Origin: Candidatus Poribacteria bacterium
GTDB lineage: Bacteria > Poribacteria > WGA-4E > WGA-3G
Direction: 5' to 3'
DNA length: 64,000 nt
NCBI GenBank assembly: GCA_022822085.1
Contig: JAJECK010000051.1
Location: forward strand, 62,001 to 126,000
Shown piece by piece: positions 9,459 through 18,849 of the stretch (positions within the stretch are counted from its first letter, which is position 1; each line of letters starts with the position of its first letter). The notes beneath the pieces are model-generated. The model was not told the DNA's origin. It made no database searches and worked only from the letters and a program-made list of their open reading frames with translations. The position numbers and the translations under genes are program-made.

Positions 9459-10559
9459 ATGCAAAAATACAAAGAATTCTTTATCTTACCGAATCACACG
9501 CAAATTATTGTGTTTATGGGACTATTGATATTCATGGGCACGTTTATCAATGAATCTACCTTGGCACAAGACCCTACTCTACGCTACGGTACAGGTGTGC
9601 CGCCAGCAGTGAGAAGCATCAATGACCGATGTTTACGGTATCTCGTCAGCACACAGTTAGCAAATGGAAGTTGGCCCGGTTCACAAAATGGAGCAGGAAT
9701 TACGGGTATTTGTGTTATGGCATTGATGGCAAGTGGGGAAGACCCGGATTACGGTCCTTATGCACCCAACATACGTAAGGCACTGCGCCACATGATTTCT
9801 ATACAGGATGTCAGATCAGGATATATGGGAACAAGAAGTGGGCACGCATCAATGTATCACCACGGTTTTGCTATGTTGGCACTGTCCGAAGCGTATGGTG
9901 CTGTAGACGAAGACCTACTCTGGAAAGATAGCAATGTTCCGGCAAGTCGTAGGAGAACCATCAGCGAAACTTTAGAACTTGCAGTGCGATGTGCATTGAC
10001 TTCACAGGAAAAGAACCCTTGGGGGGCATGGAGATACTCTCCTCAAGCACGAGATGCTGACACAACCGTGGCAGGCACTGTGTTGATGGGAATCCTCGGG
10101 GCGCGTAACGCTGGTATTGAAATCCCTAATGAAGCGATTAACAAAGCATTGAACTTTTTTCAAACCTGCACAATAAAGGGTGGAGGTGTCTCTTATACCC
10201 CTTCAGGCAGCCACGGAGATGGGCTCACACGTTCCGCTATTGCGACACTCGTATATGCAATTGGCAAACGAAAAGATACACCTGAATATAAAGCCACTTC
10301 CGAATACATAAAACGTAGAGTAAATTACAGTACAGGTAATCATTATATGTTTTATACCCTATACTATATGGCACAGGCTCTATTTCAGACTGATTTGGAA
10401 GCATGGCAATCTTGGAATGAGCGTACCATTGAACGACTACAAAAAATGCAACAACCAGATGGAAGCTTCAACAGCTCCTACGGTAAAGCTTATGGAACGG
10501 GCATGGCTGTGCTTACATTGGCTTTGAACTACCGTCTGCTGCCTATTTACGAAAGGTAG
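9459..10559 (+). CDS. Exported prenyltransferase/squalene-cyclase-repeat (alpha-toroid) protein
   Basis: ATG 9459 is chosen rather than 9441, because the GGAGGA that serves as ribosome site lies between them and the product then begins with a good signal peptide (MQKYKEFFILPNHTQ...STLAQ). The 366-aa protein has the repeats of the terpenoid-cyclase/prenyltransferase alpha-alpha toroid: CLRYLVSTQLANGSWPGS, ALRHMISIQDVRSGYMG and IERLQKMQQPDGSFNSS. The DxDD motif of true squalene-hopene cyclases is not evident, so enzymatic cyclisation is doubtful. Similar exported toroid proteins are common in Planctomycetes-like genomes and have no fixed function. Confidence 0.7.
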   Translation: MQKYKEFFILPNHTQIIVFMGLLIFMGTFINESTLAQDPTLRYGTGVPPAVRSINDRCLRYLVSTQLANGSWPGSQNGAGITGICVMALMASGEDPDYGPYAPNIRKALRHMISIQDVRSGYMGTRSGHASMYHHGFAMLALSEAYGAVDEDLLWKDSNVPASRRRTISETLELAVRCALTSQEKNPWGAWRYSPQARDADTTVAGTVLMGILGARNAGIEIPNEAINKALNFFQTCTIKGGGVSYTPSGSHGDGLTRSAIATLVYAIGKRKDTPEYKATSEYIKRRVNYSTGNHYMFYTLYYMAQALFQTDLEAWQSWNERTIERLQKMQQPDGSFNSSYGKAYGTGMAVLTLALNYRLLPIYER

Positions 10560-10599
10560 TATATAAAACTGTAACCCAAACGCATTAAGGAGACACACA

Positions 10600-13038
10600 A
10601 TGCAAAAATGTCTTAGAAATTTAATGGTCATTGTCCTTACACTCATCGGATTATGGTTCCACGCCACTACACAGGCTCAGGAAACACTCTTACGTTGGAA
10701 AAATGGTGATTCCCTCTCCGGAAAACTGATGGATAGTAAATCAGGGACAATCCGATGGAAGTCTCCATATTTTGCAGACGAGTTGAATGTAGATATCACT
10801 GTATTAGATTCCATTGTTTTCTCCAAGCAACCCACACCGGTAAAGGGGACTTTCCGCGTAGGCACTGTATCAGGCGATTTTTGGACAGCGGACATTATTG
10901 ATTCAGATGAAAACACTTTCCTCTTTTCGAACAATCGTTACGGTAAGTTCCGTGTGAATAGAGATATGATTTATTCTCTTGAGAACCAAGAACATTCCAA
11001 TCTCATTTTTGATGGATCACAACTTTCATCTTGGTTGCCATCTGAACAAAATGAAGTAAAAAAACAAACACAACGACCCAATATCAATCCCACCGGTTGG
11101 CACCCTGAACAGGGGGGAATACCACACACATTTAGAAGTAAAACAAGTTTATATTATCCGATTAAATGGCCCAAACGTTATGAAATTGACTTTGAAATTG
11201 CCTCTACATCAAGTCCCCCTGGTTTCGTTTTCTCACTCGGTAAAAACCTTTACCAAGCATTGCGAATTGAAACTTGGGCAAAAGAACTTGTTGTCGTTCA
11301 AGGAACGTTATACGAACCTATATTACAAATAAAACCAGATCACCGCAGGTACCGTTTGCGAATTGCTTATGACCAAGACACGCAGGTATTAAAGGTATTT
11401 GATGAAAACGGCAATCTACTCTTGAAATTAGATGAGGTGCTTCAGACTACTAAGGTCCCCGGTCCATATATATATAATCGAGGACAAGACCTGGCAGTTC
11501 GACGGTTAAGAATTTATCATCAAACTGGGGATTTTAAACACCAACAAGTTGATTTTTCTAAACCGAGAGTCCACATGATGAATGGAGAAGTTTTTCACGG
11601 TAAGTTGTTCGTTGAAAATGGGGACGCTTATGTCCTCAACACGGATGGAAAACGGTCTGACGTGAACATAAGCCAAGTTGATCGTGTCGTTATGCCAGGA
11701 CGGAGACTAAAAAAAGTTGAGCAACGCATGGCATTGACATATATTGACGGGTCAGTCATAAATGGAAAAGTAGAACAGTTGAATATTGACAGTGTTATAA
11801 TGCAAACAAACTTTGCAGAAGAAGCGATAACCTGTTCACTTGATGGTGTGTCCGAACTTCGTCTTGAGTCTATAGGTAAAACCAAACAACCCGTTGAGGC
11901 TTATGACAAAATGTTTTTTCCGACGGGAAGTCTGCGCGGACAAGTGATATTTGACACTAATGAAAAATCCAGTATCCAGTGGTTGCCAATAGGTACTTCG
12001 GAACCTGTCCGTATAGCAAACAACCTATCTCCCCGGATTGAACGAAATAATAAACATGTTTCAAGATTACACCAATTTGATGTGAAGACGTTCCCGCACT
12101 TAATGCATCTGAAGAACGGAGAAGTTATTCCTTGTCAAGTTGTGTCTTATGATAAAGTCCGAATTAATTTCGTATCACCATTTATCAAAGCAACACACAT
12201 AGACCCAAAACATATTAAAGGTATTGAATTCTCTCGTGGAAAAACTCATTCCCGAAAAGAAAACCGAAATCCTATTACTATCACAGGGGGTAATAAACAC
12301 CGTATTATTTTAGAGGATGGCAGAATATTGGAAGGTAAGATGCGTAGGACTAAAGCCGGAAATCTTGAAATAGAAGTGGATACTGGAAACCCTAATGAAA
12401 AAATTAACATCACTTTTGTTGGAGGGAACGTAATTGATAACGATGCAGTTGCTCTGAAGCAGGCTGTTGAACTCATGTTTGATCCGCTTGAAACCAAGGA
12501 GGCAGAATTAGATGTTAAATTAGAACGCGCACTCACCGTGCCACGTTTCAATCGTGATAACCCCTCAAAACATATTCTTGTGGCAAAAAATGGGGATATG
12601 AAGCGAGGGAATTTCATCAGTTTCGATGGAAAAATAATTCAGTTCGCTTCCAGTTTACAAACCCATGAGATCCCTATAGATCGAGTCGCACGGATAGTTG
12701 ACATTAGTGTTAACGATACTGAACAGCCAACAAACGGGGAAGAACCGATCAACAATGAAGAATCGCAGGAACATCAGAAAGCTGACAATCAACAGTCAGA
12801 AACCGAACAAGATCTAGTTCGGTTCGCGTTGATACACAATCCGATTATGATTTTTGAACCGGTTGGGGTTAAAGGTGAAAGGTTCATCGGACACTCGCAA
12901 ATCTACGGAGAGGTGTCTGTTCCAGTCAATAGCATACAATATATACATTTTGGGGACAAAGCAAAGTCGTTCAAGTCTGTATTTGAGCAATGGGTTGCCC
13001 GATCAGCCAAAGAACCAGATTACGGTTCTGACCGGTAG
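10600..13038 (+). CDS. Exported protein with six or more NG(D/E)xxxGK beta repeats
   Basis: The 812-aa protein starts at an ATG with AAGGAGA upstream and has a signal peptide ending TTQAQ. It contains recurring short beta modules of one pattern: LRWKNGDSLSGKL, VHMMNGEVFHGKL, LTYIDGSVINGKV, MHLKNGEVIPCQV, IILEDGRILEGKM and LVAKNGDMKRGNF. A LamG/concanavalin-like segment lies near residues 170-300 (YEIDFEIASTSSPPGFVFSLG). The repeats look like SH3-like barrels seen in exported proteins of Planctomycetes-type genomes. The function is unknown; an envelope or polymer-binding role is inferred. It closes the first gene block and is followed by a 633-bp repeat-bearing gap. Confidence 0.7.
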   Translation: MQKCLRNLMVIVLTLIGLWFHATTQAQETLLRWKNGDSLSGKLMDSKSGTIRWKSPYFADELNVDITVLDSIVFSKQPTPVKGTFRVGTVSGDFWTADIIDSDENTFLFSNNRYGKFRVNRDMIYSLENQEHSNLIFDGSQLSSWLPSEQNEVKKQTQRPNINPTGWHPEQGGIPHTFRSKTSLYYPIKWPKRYEIDFEIASTSSPPGFVFSLGKNLYQALRIETWAKELVVVQGTLYEPILQIKPDHRRYRLRIAYDQDTQVLKVFDENGNLLLKLDEVLQTTKVPGPYIYNRGQDLAVRRLRIYHQTGDFKHQQVDFSKPRVHMMNGEVFHGKLFVENGDAYVLNTDGKRSDVNISQVDRVVMPGRRLKKVEQRMALTYIDGSVINGKVEQLNIDSVIMQTNFAEEAITCSLDGVSELRLESIGKTKQPVEAYDKMFFPTGSLRGQVIFDTNEKSSIQWLPIGTSEPVRIANNLSPRIERNNKHVSRLHQFDVKTFPHLMHLKNGEVIPCQVVSYDKVRINFVSPFIKATHIDPKHIKGIEFSRGKTHSRKENRNPITITGGNKHRIILEDGRILEGKMRRTKAGNLEIEVDTGNPNEKINITFVGGNVIDNDAVALKQAVELMFDPLETKEAELDVKLERALTVPRFNRDNPSKHILVAKNGDMKRGNFISFDGKIIQFASSLQTHEIPIDRVARIVDISVNDTEQPTNGEEPINNEESQEHQKADNQQSETEQDLVRFALIHNPIMIFEPVGVKGERFIGHSQIYGEVSVPVNSIQYIHFGDKAKSFKSVFEQWVARSAKEPDYGSDR

Positions 13039-13198
13039 GACAAGGTTCACATTATATCATATCTAAAAATAGATTTTTCTATAAAAAAGGATCGTTCGTA
13101 GTGGCGCACTTTATTACGCCTCATAGGTGTCAATTTTAGAAAATGTCTGAGTTATTGTGAATACCTCTAAATACACATGATTATTGAGATTGTCCATA

Positions 13199-13318
13199 TT
13201 TAGTCCCGTAGGGACGATATGTTTATATTTTGTCGTTATGATGCACATATCGTTCCTACGGGACTAAAGATACCATGTTCAACTGTGATCTATATACATA
13301 TCGTCCCTACGGGACTGA
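13199..13318. repeat. Three copies of a GTCCCGTAGGGAC palindromic repeat
   Basis: A 29-bp unit with core GTCCC-GTA-GGGAC followed by gatatg runs forward at 13199-13227 and inverted at 13244-13266 (one mismatch in the core) and at 13296-13318. Two further copies lie at 63063-63140. The core can form a small hairpin. This looks like a dispersed REP-type intergenic repeat rather than CRISPR, because the copies invert and the spacing varies. Confidence 0.75.
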
Positions 13319-13361
13319 AGAGCACTTATAAATGTTCTGAATATACATAATGAAAATCACC

Positions 13362-13393
13362 ATTTATTTTCTTAATCTTCATCCACTTTGTGC
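13362..13393. repeat. Single arm of the inverted-repeat element seen at 27886-28025
   Basis: The 32 bases here differ at only a few positions from 27993-28024; both contain ttattttcttaatcttcat followed by (c/g)tttgtgc. Only one arm is recognisable, so this is probably a decayed or solo end of the element. Confidence 0.6.
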
Positions 13394-13611
13394 AGTAGGG
13401 TGCGCACAAACTGGAAAGTGGACGGGACAAATGTGTGCAAGTAATTATAGATTCCACTATAATGGGTAGCTGCACAATGTTGGACATTTTGGGTTGTAGT
13501 TGCACAATTTAGGGCATGTATGTTGTTTGAACCAGGAGCTTTAGGATTAACGGGTAGTCATGATTGGAGTTCGCACGGTTTAATCCCATTCATAAAAACC
13601 TTAAGACTCAT

Positions 13612-13640
13612 TTGCATACTACCAATATTTAAGATATACT
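13612..13640 (+). promoter_or_regulatory. Sigma70-type promoter candidate for the ArsA-like gene
   Basis: TTGCAT and TATACT are separated by exactly 17 bp, and the -10 element ends 31 bp before the GTG start at 13672. There is no experimental support; the match is by eye. Confidence 0.4.
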
Positions 13641-13671
13641 TAATAAAAATAACACAAAATAGGATTATATA

Positions 13672-14850
13672 GTGCGACTCATTTTTTATACAGGTAAAGG
13701 TGGAGTCGGGAAAACCACTATCTCCGCAGCGACAGGGATGAAATTGGCTTCACTCGGATATAAGACCATCGTCATCTCACTTGACGTGGCACATTCCCTA
13801 CGTGATTCTTTTGACAGAGAAGACCTACTTATCGCCCAAATAGACGAAAAACGGATACAAATAAATGAAAATCTGTGGATTCAGGAGATAAACGTCCAAG
13901 AAGCAATTGTTGAATACTGGGATGAGGTGTACAACTACATCCGTTCTTTGCTGAACCGTTCTGGACTGGAAAGTCTGGTGGCAGAGGAGATTGCTGTGTT
14001 TCCGGGAATGGAAGAGATTTGCGCGCTGCTCTACATCAATCAGTACGTCCGTGAAAACACTTATGATATTATTATCCTCGACTGTGCCCCAACAGGTGAA
14101 TCACTAAGATTTGTTAGCATTCCAACTACACTTGAATGGTATATGAATCGCATCTTCAAATTAGAACGGAACTTGGCAAAAATCGCCGGGCCGGTAATAG
14201 AAACTATCAGTTCTGTCCCAATACCAAAGGACGCATATTTTCAAAACATACAGCAACTCTTTGATAGACTTGAAGGAATTGATAAGGTTCTAACAGACCC
14301 AAAAATAACCACTGTGCGTCTTGTTACAAATCCAGAGAAAATAGTAATTAAAGAGACACAAAGAGCCTTTATGTACTTTTGTCTGTATGGGTTATGTATT
14401 GATGCTGTCATCATCAATCGTATCTTTCCTGAAGGCGTTGAAGAGAAGTTTTTTGAAGTTTGGAAACAGACACAACAAAAGTATATAGAAGAAGCAGAAG
14501 ATTATTTTTCGGGTGTGCCAATTTGGAAAGTAAATCTGTTTGACGATCAAATTGTTGGTGAAGCAGGTCTTTGCAAGTTGGGTGATATCCTATATCCCAA
14601 TATTGACCCCGCAGATAGATTTTCAGAACAGAGACCGTATCAATTTCAAAAAGTCAATGATGTTTATCAGCTTGTAATGCAACTTCCATTTCTATCAAAA
14701 CAAGAGGTACATCTATCCAAGCATGGTGATGAGTTAGTCGTCACAATTGGTGGTTTTAAACGGCATGTAGCATTACCACGCAGCTTAGCAAGTGCTAAAG
14801 CAACTGGAGCAAAACTGACTGGACATCAACTTGTCATCACTTTCCAATAA
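13672..14850 (+). CDS. ArsA/Get3-family ATPase with C-terminal HSP20-like domain
   Basis: The gene begins with GTG (AGGA about 8 nt upstream), and the product is 392 aa. The N-terminus has the deviant Walker A of this family (YTGKGGVGKTT, residues 6-16), a switch region (VISLDVAHSLRDSF) and LDCAPTGESLR. The last 75 residues (QEVHLSKHGDELVVTIGGFKRHVALP) match the small alpha-crystallin-like ArsA_HSP20 domain found in cyanobacterial and Chloroflexi homologues. The family includes arsenite-pump ATPases and tail-anchored-protein targeting factors. No arsB, arsC or arsR lies nearby, so arsenic resistance is not supported; a chaperone or targeting role is more likely. Confidence 0.85.
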   Translation: MRLIFYTGKGGVGKTTISAATGMKLASLGYKTIVISLDVAHSLRDSFDREDLLIAQIDEKRIQINENLWIQEINVQEAIVEYWDEVYNYIRSLLNRSGLESLVAEEIAVFPGMEEICALLYINQYVRENTYDIIILDCAPTGESLRFVSIPTTLEWYMNRIFKLERNLAKIAGPVIETISSVPIPKDAYFQNIQQLFDRLEGIDKVLTDPKITTVRLVTNPEKIVIKETQRAFMYFCLYGLCIDAVIINRIFPEGVEEKFFEVWKQTQQKYIEEAEDYFSGVPIWKVNLFDDQIVGEAGLCKLGDILYPNIDPADRFSEQRPYQFQKVNDVYQLVMQLPFLSKQEVHLSKHGDELVVTIGGFKRHVALPRSLASAKATGAKLTGHQLVITFQ

Positions 14851-14928
14851 ACTTTTCATAAAGTTTCACGTCTCAATTTTCGCGTAAAAACGAATGAGTC
14901 TCAAAACAGATAGAAGTGTGTTAACCAA

Positions 14929-15696
14929 ATGATGATATTTCTATTTCCAATGCCATCAAAAAGAAAAGGTGAATCCGCCAGTGACGTACAAACTTCACCA
15001 CAACAATACGTAGTTAATACACGCACAGATAAAGCCGTATTCATTGTAGCCTTAACCACATTTTTTACGTTCTTATTACTGTTCTTATTACCGATTAGGT
15101 CATTAGGAATTCGCACTATTTGGCTACTCTATCCAAATGTGTTACTCGCTATCGGATGCTTTGGATTTCTCATCCGAACACGTTCAGACATCGGTGAAGA
15201 TTTGCTCTTGCACAGTGTACTATTCGGATCTGCAGCAACAGCAACATATTTGCCGATGGATTGGGGATTTTCAAAAAAGGTACGCTTTATCATCTATCGC
15301 AGCACAGATTTTTTTGGAAACGTGACAACACCGATTGGGTTGATACTGACATGGGTAATCTTGGCAACTTTAGCAATATACTTCTACCATCGACTTCAAA
15401 TGTTTGGATTACATCAATGGGTGGCTTCAGGAATAACAGGTGTTGCAGTAGCTCTTGGAAGCGTTATTATCTATGGACTCGGTAAAGAATTATGGGAATG
15501 GAACGTTTTACGTGTTGGGAGTATCCCTCACATCGCATCAGTCCCTATCTTTATACCAATTACATTTATGCTAACCTTTATTCTATGTCCGTACTACTTT
15601 TATAGAAAACAGCCTGCTTTACTTGCTGGAATAAGGTGTGGATTGTTCATGGGAATAGTAATGATTATAAGTTATATCATCTTGTGGCGAATCTAA
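14929..15696 (+). CDS. Multi-pass membrane protein, function unknown
   Basis: The 255-aa product has about six hydrophobic segments, among them VFIVALTTFFTFLLLFLLPI, IWLLYPNVLLAIGCFGFLI, IGLILTWVILATLAIYFY and GLFMGIVMIISYIILW. A short polar N-terminus (PSKRKGESASDVQT) precedes the first helix. The start is uncertain: two tandem ATGs at 14929/14932 and another at 14950 lack a clear ribosome site. I recognise no family. It lies between the ArsA-type ATPase and hslV. Confidence 0.6.
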   Translation: MMIFLFPMPSKRKGESASDVQTSPQQYVVNTRTDKAVFIVALTTFFTFLLLFLLPIRSLGIRTIWLLYPNVLLAIGCFGFLIRTRSDIGEDLLLHSVLFGSAATATYLPMDWGFSKKVRFIIYRSTDFFGNVTTPIGLILTWVILATLAIYFYHRLQMFGLHQWVASGITGVAVALGSVIIYGLGKELWEWNVLRVGSIPHIASVPIFIPITFMLTFILCPYYFYRKQPALLAGIRCGLFMGIVMIISYIILWRI

Positions 15697-15793
15697 AGGA
15701 TAATATTCAATATATTTACTACCAGCATGTAAGGTAAAATGCAACATACCATAGAAATTAGAATTAGGAGAGACTCATAATTAGGAAAAAGAT

Positions 15794-16357
15794 ATGCCAG
15801 ACTTACTTGAAAAGAAAAGAATGCGTTCAACTACAATATTAGCCGTCCGTAGAAACGGTCAAGTCGCTATCGGAGGAGATGGCCAAGTCACTTTAGGAGA
15901 CACAGCCATCAAACACAGCGCACGGAAGATACGGAAGATATATCAGGATAGTGTACTTATCGGATTCGCAGGTTCTGCTTCAGACGCGCTTACCCTCTAT
16001 GAAAATCTGGAGAAAAAACTGGAACAATACCGCGGGAACCTTCAAAAAGCATCGGTAGAACTTGCCAGAGATTGGCGGAGTGACCGCATTCTTAGACGCG
16101 CGGATGCTCTGATGATTGCTGTTGATGCAAAGGGCGGATATCTTATCTCAGGTAATGGAGATCTCATCGTCCCTGACGATGATGTACTCGCTATCGGTTC
16201 CGGCGGTTCCGTCGCACTCGCGGCTTCCAGAGCTTTGCTAAAATATACAAAGTTAAACGCTTCCGAGGTTGTTGCTGAAGCATTACGTATTACGAGTGGA
16301 ATCTGCATCTATACGAATGCACAAGTTGAGATTGAATCAATTGAATCAGGAGAATAA
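15794..16357 (+). CDS. hslV: ATP-dependent protease subunit HslV (ClpQ)
   Basis: HslV is the proteolytic core of the HslVU (ClpYQ) complex, an N-terminal-threonine peptidase. The 187-aa product contains the diagnostic TTILAVRRNGQVAIGGDGQVTLG and GSGGSVALAASRAL segments. The catalytic Thr would be Thr13 (STTILAV), so a 12-residue leader (MPDLLEKKRMRS) must be removed if translation starts at 15794; a second ATG at 15821 would leave only three residues. TTAGGA upstream of 15794 slightly favours the longer form. The hslU gene follows after 66 bp, the usual order. Confidence 0.95.
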   Translation: MPDLLEKKRMRSTTILAVRRNGQVAIGGDGQVTLGDTAIKHSARKIRKIYQDSVLIGFAGSASDALTLYENLEKKLEQYRGNLQKASVELARDWRSDRILRRADALMIAVDAKGGYLISGNGDLIVPDDDVLAIGSGGSVALAASRALLKYTKLNASEVVAEALRITSGICIYTNAQVEIESIESGE

Positions 16358-16423
16358 AAAACAATGGACGTTATTTTCACGATGGCACGAAAGCGTGTGC
16401 CTGAGGTGTTTTAGGAGGTCACT

Positions 16424-17935
16424 TTGGAGAAAAAAACTGTTGAAACGAAATCCTTAGCAGACGCACTCACACCGCGGCAAATTGTTGAAGAACTTGATAA
16501 ATACATTATCGGACAATTTGAAGCAAAAAGGAGTGTCGCTATTGCACTACGCAACCGGTCACGCCGACAGATGCTTGCAGATGAGATGCAAGATGAAGTT
16601 GCCCCTAAAAATATTATCATGATCGGTTCTACGGGGGTCGGTAAAACAGAAATTGCACGACGACTGGCACGCCTCGTTGATGCTCCATTCATCAAAGTTG
16701 AAGCATCAAAATATACTGAAATCGGTTACGTCGGACGCGATGTCGAATCAATGATCCGAGACCTGACAGAGATGTCGGTCAGCCGTGTGAAAGCAGAACA
16801 AACCGTCGTCGTCGAAGAAAAAGCTTTAAAATCAGCCGAAGAACGGTTGTTAGACTGTTTGTTCCCGATGCCAAGGGCATTAAAAAACCAACCCAATGGT
16901 AAACCCACAGATGAATTTGAAGTAGACGAAGATATTGATTTTGGTGAAGAGCCTGAGATTGAAATAGATGAGGACGATATACTTCAATTGCCGTTTGAAA
17001 TAGAAGAAACAACTGAAAAGCAGAATGACGCTTTAGAAAAACAACGAGAACGACACCTGAAAACACGCGAAAAGTTACGTAAACGGCTAAAGGATGGGGA
17101 ATTTGAAGATAATGAAGTTGAAATCAATATGAAATCACGAAGCATGCCGTTCGTAGAGATTTTTTCACCGGGTGGTATTGAAGAAATGGATATTAACTTC
17201 AAAGATATGTTCAGCAATATCCTGCCGAATCAAACGAAGAAACGACGTGTGAAAGTTTCCGAAGCACGGCAAATCCTGATGCAAGAGGAAGCTGAAAAAC
17301 TAATTGACATGGATGCTGTCATCAGTGATGCGATTGAACGTGTTGAAAATACTGGAATCGTCTTCTTAGATGAAATAGATAAAATTGCTGGACGCGAATC
17401 ACGGCACGGCCCGGATGTATCACGTGAAGGTGTACAGCGCGACATTCTGCCCATTATTGAAGGGAGTACCATAGCAACAAAATACGGTTCTGTGCGTACA
17501 CATCATGTGCTGTTCATCGCAGCGGGGGCTTTTCATGTCTCTAACCCGTCAGACCTCATTCCTGAACTGCAAGGTAGATTCCCAATACGAGTTGAACTAA
17601 AAAGCTTGAATCAAAGCGACTTTAAGTGTATCTTGACAGAACCGAAAAACGCATTGGTCAAGCAGTATACGGCATTACTTGAGACAGAAGGGATTAAGGC
17701 AAAAATCACAGAAGATGCGATTGATGAAATTGCATCCCTCGCTTTTCAGGTCAACGAATCTGTGGAAGATATCGGCGCACGAAGGCTGCATACCATTATG
17801 GAAAAGTTGTTTGAAAATCTGTTTTTTGATGCACCTGATCTTGAGGAGAAAAGCGTAAAAGTTGACGCAGATTATGTCCGAGGGGAATTGGCAGAAATCG
17901 TTAAAGATCAAGACCTAAGTAGATATATTCTTTAG
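16424..17935 (+). CDS. hslU: HslU ATPase (ClpY), unfoldase partner of HslV
   Basis: HslU is the AAA+ ring that unfolds substrates and feeds them to HslV. The start is TTG at 16424, fixed by a perfect AGGAGGT five bases upstream and by the family N-terminus ([17 protein letters not shown]). Walker A is GSTGVGKTE (68-76), Walker [13 protein letters not shown] (about 314-325), and the C-terminus (DLSRYIL) matches the tail that inserts into HslV. At 503 aa it is longer than the usual 440-460; the extra length lies in the I-domain (about 130-250), which is rich in Glu/Asp ([14 protein letters not shown]). It probably forms an operon with hslV. Confidence 0.95.
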   Translation: MEKKTVETKSLADALTPRQIVEELDKYIIGQFEAKRSVAIALRNRSRRQMLADEMQDEVAPKNIIMIGSTGVGKTEIARRLARLVDAPFIKVEASKYTEIGYVGRDVESMIRDLTEMSVSRVKAEQTVVVEEKALKSAEERLLDCLFPMPRALKNQPNGKPTDEFEVDEDIDFGEEPEIEIDEDDILQLPFEIEETTEKQNDALEKQRERHLKTREKLRKRLKDGEFEDNEVEINMKSRSMPFVEIFSPGGIEEMDINFKDMFSNILPNQTKKRRVKVSEARQILMQEEAEKLIDMDAVISDAIERVENTGIVFLDEIDKIAGRESRHGPDVSREGVQRDILPIIEGSTIATKYGSVRTHHVLFIAAGAFHVSNPSDLIPELQGRFPIRVELKSLNQSDFKCILTEPKNALVKQYTALLETEGIKAKITEDAIDEIASLAFQVNESVEDIGARRLHTIMEKLFENLFFDAPDLEEKSVKVDADYVRGELAEIVKDQDLSRYIL

Positions 17936-17970
17936 TATGACAATCTCAGGAAGTAGGTGCCCCGTCAACC

Positions 17971-18849
17971 CTATCTATTATCCAAAGTCTGAAGCATCTG
18001 TTTTGCGGTGAGGTATTGTTTTTCAAAGCTCGGTATACCTTTAGCCTTTTTCAGAAACGTCTCTAAATAACGCTGCATCATGATGTTATCACCTTTTTTC
18101 TGATAGGCAAGCACAAGTCGGTAATATGCTTCTATTTCATCAGAATCCAGAGATACCCCTTTTTCATAAGCGTGGATAGCACTGAGCACTTCGCCAGTCT
18201 CTTCATAAGCAAGACCAAGATTGAAATACACCGTGGCATCACCGCCATCCAGTTCTATGCCTGACTTATAATGTTGAATTGCCTCTTGGTATGATTCTTG
18301 GTTGAGATAAGCATCTGCCAGGTTGTAATAGGTGTCTACAAAAGTCGGGTCAGCATCCAATGCGTTTTGATATGCCTGCAGTGCCTCATCAAATCTATCT
18401 GTCAAATCGTACGCATAACCGAGATTGTTATAGAAGGCAGGATTCTCCGGTGCAATTTCAAGAGCAGCGCGAAACATTTCTATCGCAAGGATAAACAGAC
18501 GCATGTCAACATAAACTAAACCTAAGTTGTTATATGCGTGTTCGTGGTTTTCGTCAAGCGCAATGGCTGTTTGAAAAGATGCTATCGCTTTCTCATTCTC
18601 ACCCAATTGGTGATAGATTTTTCCTAATGCAATATGTCCTTCTGGGTCAAGAGGGTTGAGTTCCTGACCCATTTCAAGTTTTAATGCCTCACGTTTGAGT
18701 TCTTTCTGTTGCTGTTGTGCTTCATCAGGCGAGGGACAACCGGACAATAAACAAGATAAGAGAATAAGCGAGACGACGGTGAAACACTTAATATTACAAA
18801 CTTCAGGACATTCTAAGGAGTATTGATGATTATTGACACACATACACAT
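17971..18849 (-). CDS. TPR-repeat lipoprotein
   Basis: The product has a lipobox (SLILLSCLLSGC) followed by about six tetratricopeptide repeats (YNNLGLVYVDMRLFILAIEMFRAAL, YYNLADAYLNQESYQEAIQHYKSGI). It should be anchored in the membrane and act as a protein-interaction scaffold. The start is doubtful: the track ATG at 18849 gives an odd Cys-rich N-terminus (MCMCVNNHQYSLECPEV) and overlaps the divergent amidohydrolase gene by about 24 bp. An ATT codon just before 'KCFTVVSL' would give a better signal peptide, but no ribosome site supports it. The partner is unknown. Confidence 0.75.
   Translation of the reverse strand: MCMCVNNHQYSLECPEVCNIKCFTVVSLILLSCLLSGCPSPDEAQQQQKELKREALKLEMGQELNPLDPEGHIALGKIYHQLGENEKAIASFQTAIALDENHEHAYNNLGLVYVDMRLFILAIEMFRAALEIAPENPAFYNNLGYAYDLTDRFDEALQAYQNALDADPTFVDTYYNLADAYLNQESYQEAIQHYKSGIELDGGDATVYFNLGLAYEETGEVLSAIHAYEKGVSLDSDEIEAYYRLVLAYQKKGDNIMMQRYLETFLKKAKGIPSFEKQYLTAKQMLQTLDNR

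Larger units (their letters stand above)
13039..13671. other. 633-bp non-coding gap with dispersed repeats and a promoter-like site
   Basis: No convincing ORF is present on either strand. The gap holds three copies of a 29-bp palindromic repeat (13199-13318), one arm of the element also found at 27886-28025 (13362-13393), two imperfect direct repeats around 'tgcacaat' (about 13470 and 13501), and a sigma70-like promoter before the ArsA-type gene. The rest shows nothing recognisable. Confidence 0.6.

Noticed and set aside
13199-13318. Possible CRISPR array from evenly looking GTCCC repeats
   Set aside because: Only three copies, in both orientations and at uneven spacing, with no cas gene in the window.
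13672-14850. Arsenic-resistance ArsA
   Set aside because: No arsenic genes nearby, and the HSP20-like tail marks the other branch of the family.
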